The notes below the pieces were generated by a model. It saw only the letters and a program-made list of their open reading frames with translations. It had not been told where the DNA came from and did not search any database. From contig JAUVKD010000090.1 in assembly GCA_030596385.1 (NCBI GenBank), positions 1-5,371 of the forward strand: a DNA stretch of 5,371 bases, read 5' to 3'. Both the position numbers and the translations under genes were made by a program. Every line of letters begins with the position of its first letter. The first letter of the stretch is position 1. The stretch is from Methanosarcinaceae archaeon. GTDB taxonomy: Archaea; Halobacteriota; Methanosarcinia; Methanosarcinales; Methanosarcinaceae. This document shows positions 1 through 5,371 of this stretch, one piece after another.

Positions 1-453
1 ATAGTCTAATTCTGTACCTTTTGGTTCAAGCGTAAACAGTCTACTTTCGCTTGTTATCATTAACGACTCTTACGATGATTCAACTTTCATTTCTTCATAG
101 CATTCATTACCCTAGCAGATTGTCCGAATCAGACTTCCGGAGTTTTCCACATTGTCCTGTTGGCTCCACCCATTCCATTACTGGTAATAAGTGTCACAGT
201 AGGGTCACTCCGAATGGAGGGAGTGGTATTTCTGCAATTCAAGATATGACTTTCTTGTCACAGCGCCGCCTGCGGCGGGTTGCTGCGTGGGGTATAGCAA
301 TTTTGGCTGTGCATCGACATTTTATCGTAATCAGCTAAACAAGTATAATAAAGTTACCAAAAAGTGCAAAATACAACTTTAAAGACACCCTGAAAGTTTT
401 ACTTTACACAGCTACCTCGATCAGCAATTAGTCACCATTTTATGATCATTATT
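1..453. other. Leader-side intergenic region with a GC-richer, hairpin-rich patch
   Basis: No gene is supported here. Bases about 121-300 are near half G+C, while 301-500 are strongly AT-rich. The patch holds four short inverted repeats: 177-181 with 184-188, 206-211 with 220-225 (CACTCC/GGAGTG), 264-269 with 272-277 (CGCCGC/GCGGCG) and 280-284 with 296-300 (TTGCT/AGCAA). A plus-strand open frame (51-338) exists, but it begins with TTG, has no ribosome binding site and gives a composition unlike a real protein. A minus-strand frame (334-107) is open except for two TGA codons. The patch could be a structured RNA, the worn end of a mobile element or neither; the sequence alone does not decide. 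The 8-bp palindrome ATGATCAT at 442-449 lies just before the mcm promoter. Confidence 0.4.
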
Positions 454-471
454 CGAAAGATTGATATATAT
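454..471 (+). promoter_or_regulatory. Putative archaeal BRE/TATA promoter of mcm
   Basis: A purine-rich element CGAAAG (454-459) is followed by the TATA-like GATATATAT (463-471), the order expected for TFB and TBP binding. With the usual spacing of about 25 bases, transcription would start near 490-497, giving an mcm leader of about 60-70 bases. The palindrome ATGATCAT (442-449) sits directly upstream and could be an operator, but nothing else supports that. Confidence 0.5.
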
Positions 472-558
472 TCAAAACCGTTTTAATTTTCCTTCAAATA
501 AAAATTGAACTTTACTTTTACTATTACCATTCTACTACATCATAATTTTGTGGATATC

Positions 559-2649
559 ATGGCAGACGGAAAATGGGATGAAAAATTCAAAGCGTTTTTA
601 AAAAAATATTACTGGGAAGACATACTCCATCTCGGAAATGAATACCCGGACCAGCGAAGTATATCTGTTGATTTTTCAGATCTTGAAATATTTGATCGTG
701 AACTTGCAGACGAACTCTTGGAATATCCGGATGAAGTAATTCCATCTGCTAATCAGGCACTCCGGCAGATAGACCTTCCGATAGATAAAACACTTGATGA
801 TGTACATGTGCAGTTCATAAAGATACCAAACAAAATTTCCATACGAGAACTTCGGAGCAAGCATCTTTTGAAGTTTATTGCTATTGAGGGAATGGTGCGA
901 AAAGCCACTGAAGTACGACCAAAAATAACAGATGCCGCCTTTTTCTGCATGCGCTGCGAGCATGTTACAAACATACTACAGGATGGACAGAAATTTGTAG
1001 AACCAAAATTTTGTGAAAACGAAACATGCGGAAAGAGTGGTCCATTTAAAATCCTTATAAATCAATCCACATTTCTTGATTCCCAGAAACTTCAGGTACA
1101 GGAATCTCCGGAAAACCTGAGAGGTGGTAGGCAGCCACAAAGTCTGGATATTGATGTTGATGATGAACTTGCAGGCAACGCAACACCAGGTGCGAGAGTG
1201 ATAATAAATGGCGTGCTACGATCACACCAACGAACACTTCGCGAGGGTAAATCCACTACTTATGACCTTGTGCTTCATGCAAATTCCATAGAATATATTG
1301 ACACTGAATTCGACGAACTTGAAATATCGCCGGAAGATGAAGAGATAATCCTCAAACTAAGCCGCGATCCTGAAATATATAATAATATTCTTAGATCCAT
1401 TGCACCATCGATATATGGCAATGAAAGCATCAAGGAAGCCCTTGCACTCCAGTTATTCTCTGGTGTTCCAAAGAACTTGCCTGATGGTTCCAGAGTGCGC
1501 GGTGATATTCACATACTACTCGTGGGCGATCCTGGTATCGCAAAAAGCCAGATGCTGCGCTACATGATAAAAATCGCACCGCGTGGTGTTTTTGCATCCG
1601 GAAAAAGCGCATCATCAAGTGGTCTGACCGCTGCGGCGGTAAAAGATGACCTGGGAGATGGGAGATGGACACTTGAAGCGGGGGCGCTTGTCCTGGCTGA
1701 TATGGGTATTGCCGCAATTGACGAAATGGATACAATGCGCAATGAGGATAAAAGTGCCTTGCACGAAGCAATGGAACAGCAGACAATAAGTGTTGCAAAA
1801 GCGGGCATAATAGCCACGTTAAAATCAAGGTGTGCACTGCTTGGTGCTGCAAACCCTAAATATGGACGATTTGACAGGTACGAAGGAATTGCACAGCAAA
1901 TTAATATGGCACCGACACTCTTGTCAAGATTTGACCTGATCTTTGTATTGCTGGACACACCTGATGATGAACTGGATATGAAGATAGCACAACATATCCT
2001 AAAAGCCCATCGGGCAGGTGAGATGTTAGAACAGAGGATCCATCTTCCAACAAGTGAAATAACGCAGAAGGATGTGGATTCGCATATGGAAGTAATATTA
2101 CCTTTGATATATCCCGATGTCATGCGAAAATATGTGGCATACGCCCGCAAGAATGTGTTTCCGATACTGGAAGAGGATGCATATAAACACCTGATCGATT
2201 TCTATATGGGACTTCGTAAAATGGGTGAGGGAAAAGACGCACCGGTACCGGTTACCGCGCGACAACTCGAAGCACTTGTAAGGCTATCAGAAGCAAATGC
2301 ACGTATAAGACTCAGTAATGTGGCTACCATTAATGATGCAAGACGGGCAACTCAGATAGTACATTCCTGTTTAAAGCAGGTAGGAGTTGACCCTGATACA
2401 GGTGCATTTGATGTTGATGTATTAACAACCGGCACAAGTAAGAGCCAGCGGGACAAGATTAAAATAATGAAAAACATAATACGAAAGGTAAGCGAACGCC
2501 ATTCAGGTGGCAAAGCACCGCTTGAAGAAGTATATCAGGAAACTGAAGCTGAACAGATCGACAGGGGACATGCCGAGGAACTGGTCGCAAAGATGCGACG
2601 TACAGGCGACCTGCTAAAACCAGACAATGATCATGTAAGATTGGTTTGA
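559..2649 (+). CDS. mcm: Replicative DNA helicase MCM (minichromosome maintenance protein)
   Basis: This is the archaeal replicative helicase, an AAA+ hexamer that encircles DNA and unwinds it 3'->5' at the fork. The product is 696 residues, a normal length for the family. The N-terminal domain carries a zinc site with Cys130/Cys133 and Cys152/Cys157 and a DNA-binding beta-hairpin around 220-233. The AAA+ core has Walker A GDPGIAKSQ (323-331, Lys329), Walker B ending IDEMD (387-391), sensor 1 Asn432 in AANPKYGRFD, the arginine finger in SRFD (Arg457) and the sensor 2 region TARQLEALVRL (from 565). The C-terminal 65 residues fit the winged-helix tail. No intein interrupts the Walker A region, a frequent insertion site in this family. 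An in-frame ATG at 505 would add 18 hydrophobic residues; ATG 559 is preferred because MADGKWDEKF begins like the family and leaves a plausible leader after the TATA box, though the ribosome site (around TGGAT) is weak. All key residues are present. Confidence 0.97.
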   Translation: MADGKWDEKFKAFLKKYYWEDILHLGNEYPDQRSISVDFSDLEIFDRELADELLEYPDEVIPSANQALRQIDLPIDKTLDDVHVQFIKIPNKISIRELRSKHLLKFIAIEGMVRKATEVRPKITDAAFFCMRCEHVTNILQDGQKFVEPKFCENETCGKSGPFKILINQSTFLDSQKLQVQESPENLRGGRQPQSLDIDVDDELAGNATPGARVIINGVLRSHQRTLREGKSTTYDLVLHANSIEYIDTEFDELEISPEDEEIILKLSRDPEIYNNILRSIAPSIYGNESIKEALALQLFSGVPKNLPDGSRVRGDIHILLVGDPGIAKSQMLRYMIKIAPRGVFASGKSASSSGLTAAAVKDDLGDGRWTLEAGALVLADMGIAAIDEMDTMRNEDKSALHEAMEQQTISVAKAGIIATLKSRCALLGAANPKYGRFDRYEGIAQQINMAPTLLSRFDLIFVLLDTPDDELDMKIAQHILKAHRAGEMLEQRIHLPTSEITQKDVDSHMEVILPLIYPDVMRKYVAYARKNVFPILEEDAYKHLIDFYMGLRKMGEGKDAPVPVTARQLEALVRLSEANARIRLSNVATINDARRATQIVHSCLKQVGVDPDTGAFDVDVLTTGTSKSQRDKIKIMKNIIRKVSERHSGGKAPLEEVYQETEAEQIDRGHAEELVAKMRRTGDLLKPDNDHVRLV

Positions 2650-2664
2650 TATGTAGGTAATACC

Positions 2665-2955
2665 ATGTACCTTAAAATACATAAGTCAGGAAGCGGAATT
2701 CTAATCGCAGTGTGTGATAGGGACGTACTCGGAAAAACACTTAAACATGGTAGTGTCAATGTGGAGATTTCGGAAGGATTTTATAAAGGAGACATTGCAT
2801 CTGAAGAACAAATATTCGAGGCACTGGCAAATGCTACAAGCGCAAACCTTTTTGGTGAAAAAGCTGTTTCATGTGCCATAAAATGCGGTGCAGCAAGTTC
2901 TGAATGTGCGATAATGATAGATGGTGTTCCACATGTACAAATATTCTGTATATAA
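2665..2955 (+). CDS. DUF424 family protein
   Basis: This is a 96-residue protein of the archaeal DUF424 family, whose biochemical role is not established. Recognisable family features are the N-terminal strand MYLKIHKSG, the CDRDVLGK segment (17-24), SEGFYKGDI (36-44), the SANLFGEKAV stretch (59-68) and the C-terminal DGVPHVQIF (86-94). There are five cysteines (17, 70, 74, 81, 95); Cys70 and Cys74 are spaced CxxxC, but I cannot say they bind metal. There is no signal peptide or membrane segment, so the protein is probably cytosolic. The start is ATG 2665, with an AGGT ribosome site at 2655-2658 six bases ahead. Only 15 bases separate it from the mcm stop, so it very likely shares the mcm transcript. 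A link to replication is suggested only by this position. Confidence 0.9.
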   Translation: MYLKIHKSGSGILIAVCDRDVLGKTLKHGSVNVEISEGFYKGDIASEEQIFEALANATSANLFGEKAVSCAIKCGAASSECAIMIDGVPHVQIFCI

Positions 2956-2988
2956 ATCAAATTAAATCAATTATTATATTTGGTATTC

Positions 2989-3051
2989 AATTATTAATTG
3001 TGAATTATGAGTTATGAATTATTAATTGTGAATTATGAATCATAAATTGTA
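2989..3051. repeat. Degenerate 7-bp tandem repeat with 28-bp higher-order period
   Basis: Nine consecutive heptamers related to AATTATG can be read: AATTATT, AATTGTG, AATTATG, AGTTATG, AATTATT, AATTGTG, AATTATG, AATCATA, AATTGTA. Units 5-7 repeat units 1-3 exactly, so 2989-3010 and 3017-3038 are identical over 22 bases at a spacing of 28 (4 x 7). The unit is not a multiple of three and lies between genes, so it is non-coding. Similar AT-rich heptamer arrays occur between genes in many bacteria and archaea and vary in copy number by slippage. Confidence 0.85.
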
Positions 3052-3064
3052 GATTTATTGTAAT

Positions 3065-3068
3065 GGTG
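3065..3068 (+). promoter_or_regulatory. Ribosome binding site that fixes the GTG start at 3078
   Basis: GGTG at 3065-3068 (within GGTGG) matches the archaeal anti-Shine-Dalgarno end and lies nine bases before GTG 3078. The in-frame TAA at 3075-3077 immediately before GTG excludes any upstream start. Confidence 0.6.
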
Positions 3069-3077
3069 GCTGAATAA

Positions 3078-3743
3078 GTGAGTGGCAAAAATGTTAATAT
3101 AAGTTCTCTTGAAAGAAATGATCTGATAGCCGGTGTAATTGCAAAACACAAACGGTTCATTGATGAATATAATGGGGAATTCAATGAACTTGATGGAAAA
3201 GTGACATCACTGGACAAACAAGCCGAATCCGCAAAAAAGAACCGGGAATATGTTCTTGAGCGGTTGGATATTTTGAAAGAGAAACGTCATCAGTTATATC
3301 ATCAAGCAGAGAACCTTCTTGGTGATCTATCATCATTTGACGAAATCCAGGTGGATGATAACAAAATTATTCATTCCATTTATGATGCAATTGTAAGAAT
3401 CAAACCATCTATGACACTTGAAAATGAAAAGCAGATCGTTAATGAGATAAAAGAAAAACTTTCAGGGATGTCCTTTGATAAACAGGATATTCAAAAACTC
3501 ATTTTCCAGATACGATCAAAAGTTGATGATGCTCTTGGTTCAAGCATTGAACTTAATTCGATCACAGGGTCTGACAAGGAATTCAATGATATGTTCTTTA
3601 AATTGAACGATGAACTGAAACAAGTTGTGCCACGACATGGCTGGCTCAAAAATCGTATTGAAAGCCACAAAGCCGGACTTAAATATTGGGAAGATGCAGC
3701 CAGTGGAAAAGTAGTTACGACAGACGAGGCGGTGGAATCATGA
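3078..3743 (+). CDS. Archaeal coiled-coil protein, 221 residues (possible relative of the downstream COG1340-like protein)
   Basis: The function is unknown. The 221-residue product is charged, has no signal peptide or membrane segment, and is predicted by eye to be mostly alpha-helical, with a coiled coil from about 10 to 85 rich in Lys, Glu, Asp and Leu, and another helix around 165-205. LKEKRHQLYHQ (66-76) resembles LKEKRDDLNSK of the next protein, and TLENEKQIVNEI (113-124) resembles its PLKHEIDIVERL, suggesting distant paralogy. The C-terminal part PRHGWLKNRIESHKAGLKYW (185-204) is less repetitive, looks conserved and may be a separate interaction segment. Translation starts at GTG 3078, since the preceding codon is a stop and no ATG lies nearby. 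The stop overlaps the ATG of the next gene (ATGA), so the two are probably coupled and may form a hetero-oligomer. I do not recognise a named family with certainty. Confidence 0.75.
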   Translation: MSGKNVNISSLERNDLIAGVIAKHKRFIDEYNGEFNELDGKVTSLDKQAESAKKNREYVLERLDILKEKRHQLYHQAENLLGDLSSFDEIQVDDNKIIHSIYDAIVRIKPSMTLENEKQIVNEIKEKLSGMSFDKQDIQKLIFQIRSKVDDALGSSIELNSITGSDKEFNDMFFKLNDELKQVVPRHGWLKNRIESHKAGLKYWEDAASGKVVTTDEAVES

Positions 3744-4657
3744 CTGATATTTCTAAAATGACAGAACGGGAATTAAAGGATAAGATCAATGCAATAAGAA
3801 CCCAGATCGATCAAAATGACAGGTCCTTGAAGTCAATATTCCGCGAATTGAAACTGCATCGTACTGATACCACTGACCTGAAGGAAAAACGCGATGATCT
3901 CAATTCTAAAACAAGAGAATTTATTCCAGAGGCTCGTAACCATAAATCAAAACGTGACGATGCAAATAAGAAGATCGCTGATCTTAAAATGCAACGAAGC
4001 AGCATACAAGTAGAAACGCAAAAGGTTGTAGATGATATATCTCAAATGAAAGCAAAACGGGATGATTTTAATAAACTTTCAATGGGCAGTGTGAAATCAT
4101 TATCAAAAGCCTATGCTTTTGAACTTGATAAGTTGTTAAATGCTGATATTCCTCTTAAACATGAAATTGATATTGTTGAAAGATTGGATCAACTTGTGGG
4201 GCGGCTGGGTGCTGCATTTAGTGCAAATGAAGTGCACGAGAATATAATTGGATTATACGAAAGTTCAAAGGGCATATACAACACGGGTGATGACATAAGC
4301 GACCAGATACGAGCGCTTGCAAAAGAATCACAAACACATCATCTTGAAATGCTTGAGATATACAAAAAAGTTGATGAAATTCGAAAAGAAGCCGATATGT
4401 ACCATGCACAGATCATGGAGAAATATTCTGCTTCTGCTCCACTGCGAGCAAAGATCGATCCTCTAAAAGCAAAGATCGAACTTCTTCGTAATGAACTCAG
4501 TGTGTACCTTGAGAGATCAAAGGAAATGCAACTTACAAAGGATGAGATGAAACAGGATGAACAGCACATCGTAGCAAAGGAAAAACTAAACAAGAGCGGA
4601 CGCTTGAGTCTTCAGGACCTTAAGGTTTTGATGGACAAAGGCGACATCAAGTTTTAG
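3740..4657 (+). CDS. COG1340-like archaeal coiled-coil protein, 305 residues
   Basis: This resembles the uncharacterised archaeal coiled-coil family COG1340; its biochemical function is not known. Residues 7-112 form a long predicted coiled coil with three copies of a KxKRDDxN motif at 48-55, 69-76 and 104-111. The arginines (51, 72, 107) are 21 and 35 residues apart, exact multiples of seven, so they fall on the same helical face. A middle part (115-200) with PLKHEIDIVERL (138-149) is followed by a second coil (about 200-280) and the tail KLNKSGRLSLQDLKVLMDKG (282-301), a pattern I associate with this family. There is no signal or membrane segment. The start is ATG 3740, which overlaps the upstream stop by four bases and follows GAGGCGGTGG (3726-3735); an open frame reaching back to 3686 lies inside the previous gene and is not used. 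The gene ends in TAG, right where the family tail should end. Confidence 0.85.
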   Translation: MTDISKMTERELKDKINAIRTQIDQNDRSLKSIFRELKLHRTDTTDLKEKRDDLNSKTREFIPEARNHKSKRDDANKKIADLKMQRSSIQVETQKVVDDISQMKAKRDDFNKLSMGSVKSLSKAYAFELDKLLNADIPLKHEIDIVERLDQLVGRLGAAFSANEVHENIIGLYESSKGIYNTGDDISDQIRALAKESQTHHLEMLEIYKKVDEIRKEADMYHAQIMEKYSASAPLRAKIDPLKAKIELLRNELSVYLERSKEMQLTKDEMKQDEQHIVAKEKLNKSGRLSLQDLKVLMDKGDIKF

Positions 4658-4754
4658 TTTGTAAGGTTTCAGTATATTTTACTAAAGGGACATGCATGTT
4701 TTAACTCTAATATACATGTCAATATATTCTTACGCTTAAAAAATCTATAATGTC
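4658..4754. other. AT-rich spacer with palindromes between the coiled-coil gene and the IS1 relic
   Basis: ACATGCATGT (4690-4699) is a perfect 10-bp palindrome, and GACATG (4689-4694) is repeated inverted as CATGTC (4715-4720). T-rich stretches after the stop (GTTTTAGTTT at 4651-4660, TATATTTTA around 4673-4681) could serve as an archaeal oligo-T terminator for the coiled-coil unit. The downstream end of the transposon relic should lie here as well, but I found no terminal inverted repeat or target duplication. Confidence 0.3.
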
Positions 4755-5356
4755 CTAATCGGTGATGGTTAACTGTGAATTAAAAAATTCGTGCCATGTC
4801 CACAGGTAATCCGTCAATCCTTCTAACATTGCTGAAGAAGTTCTTTTTTGAATCCGTTTATGAAATTCCAATGGAATTGAAACAATTGAAGTGAACATTC
4901 CAGCCTCCCCCTTCGTTTTAAAAAACATTTTGTTTTCCGTATCAACCTACCAATCCTTTCCCTGAGTATCCCCGTTGTAGTTCTCGACATCGGTGGTTTC
5001 TATATCACCAATATCCGGATTACCATATATTGTCCTTTTCTCTTTGCGGATGAGTCTTCCGTTTTCCTTGATCTTTATAAGCTGCCCATAATCGATACAG
5101 GTATCTGCATAATAATCCGGTAAAACATAAGTGTAATCGTCATTTCCATCGGTAAATACCTAAATTTTAGACTGCGGAGACGGCTGCTCTACTCTTTCAG
5201 ATCACTTTTCTATCATTCTTCCACAAGTTTCTTGAGTTCTTTTCCCAACTGAAAAAGCCACAAAGAGGTAGGTATTTCGCTTTATGCAGGTGTATATCCA
5301 TTAGAATAGTGACTAATGGCCCCTACCCCAATATCATACCCTTCTTGACTTATCAT
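4755..5356 (-). pseudogene. Decayed IS1-family transposase
   Basis: This is a broken DDE-type transposase, recognisable from about 5300 down to its stop at 4757-4755. One frame gives IKRNTYLFVAFSVGKRTQET, then MIEK, a TGA (5204-5202), SERVEQPSPQSKI, a TAG (5162-5160), and VFTDGNDDYTYVLPDYY through YGQLIKIKENGRLIRKEKR to ETTDVENYNG. An extra G in the run 4973-4970 shifts the frame to ILRERIGRLIRKTKCF and LQLFQFHWNFINGFKK. A missing A in the run 4849-4844 shifts back to RTSSAMLEGLTDYLWTWHEF and the end NSQLTITD. The VEN...LRxRIxRLxRKTxCF block matches the catalytic end of E. coli IS1 transposase (HNLNLRTRIKRLNRKTLCFS). The second Asp (FTD) and the Glu (VEN) survive; the first Asp is not visible. 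A 24-codon frame from ATG 5356 (MISQEGYDIGVGAISHYSNG), with GGGAGGG at 5369-5363, may be the shifted 5' part; its homology is uncertain. The usual N-terminal zinc-ribbon/HTH region is absent or beyond the window. Confidence 0.85.
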
Positions 5357-5371
5357 ATTTTCCCTCCCTTA
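4755..5371 (-). mobile_element. Remnant of an IS1-family insertion sequence, ends not found
   Basis: The only recognisable content is the broken transposase, which cannot make active protein, so the element could move only with help from an intact relative elsewhere. No terminal inverted repeats or target duplications are visible. The left end may lie beyond the window edge. The element runs toward the coiled-coil genes, tail to tail, and does not interrupt them. Confidence 0.55.

Larger units (their letters stand above)
2956..3077 (+). promoter_or_regulatory. AT-rich intergenic gap; possible end of mcm unit and promoter for the coiled-coil pair
   Basis: This gap separates the mcm-DUF424 pair from the coiled-coil pair. 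TTATTATATT at 2971-2980 is TATA-like and, with purine-rich AAATCA just before it, could be a promoter starting near 3003. In that case the heptamer repeat would fall within the 5' leader. The T-rich stretch could equally end the upstream transcript. Neither role is certain, because the whole gap is AT-rich. Confidence 0.3.

Noticed and set aside
107..334. Minus-strand frame that could be a worn coding relic
   Set aside because: It is interrupted by TGA at 241-239 and 196-194, and I recognise no protein family in it.
51..338. Plus-strand open frame of 95 codons
   Set aside because: It starts with TTG, the first ATG is only at 75, no ribosome site precedes it, and the product is a Ser/His-rich mixture with no recognisable domain. 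It overlaps a hairpin-rich patch.
1560..2150. Long minus-strand open frame inside mcm
   Set aside because: It is the shadow of the mcm coding frame; the plus-strand product has all MCM motifs.
2989..3051. CRISPR array
   Set aside because: The units are contiguous 7-mers with no spacers, and no cas gene is present.
3686..3739. N-terminal extension of the second coiled-coil protein
   Set aside because: The extra 18 codons lie in the end of the upstream gene in another frame. ATG 3740 has the ATGA overlap and a GGTGG ribosome site.
28..4738. AAGCGTAA at 28-35 and its inverse TTACGCTT at 4731-4738 as transposon ends
   Set aside because: An 8-base match is expected by chance in a window this size, and the intact mcm and coiled-coil genes lie between the two copies.

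Overview
The window looks like chromosomal DNA of a moderately AT-rich euryarchaeon, most likely a methanogen or methane oxidiser related to Methanosarcinales. This rests on an archaeal-type MCM helicase, a DUF424 protein (an archaea-restricted family), archaeal coiled-coil proteins, a BRE/TATA-type promoter and an IS1-like transposase relic of the kind common in methanogen genomes. The lineage below Euryarchaeota is inferred from sequence feel, not from a search.

Layout. Bases 1-453 hold no convincing gene. A GC-richer patch with several hairpins (about 121-300) lies inside AT-rich DNA. A BRE/TATA promoter (454-471) precedes mcm (559-2649), which encodes an intact, intein-free replicative helicase of 696 residues. 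Fifteen bases after its stop comes a 96-residue DUF424 gene (2665-2955), probably co-transcribed. A 122-base AT-rich gap follows, filled by a degenerate 7-bp tandem repeat with a 28-bp higher-order period (2989-3051). Two coiled-coil genes come next, 3078-3743 (GTG start) and 3740-4657. They overlap by four bases (ATGA) and are almost certainly translationally coupled. Both carry an LKEKR element and a similar central motif, so they may be distant paralogues that work as a complex.

From 4658 to the end there is no intact gene. The minus strand from about 5300 (possibly 5356) down to 4755 is a decayed IS1-family transposase. It is broken by an in-frame TGA, an in-frame TAG and two opposite one-base frameshifts at a G run and an A run, with a further frame change near its 5' end.

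How the genes work together: mcm is a core replication gene, and the DUF424 gene has no established function but appears to share its transcript. The coiled-coil pair is on the same strand behind the repeat-filled gap, so it may have its own promoter. A link to replication is only suggested by position. I found no defence system, CRISPR array, tRNA or rRNA.
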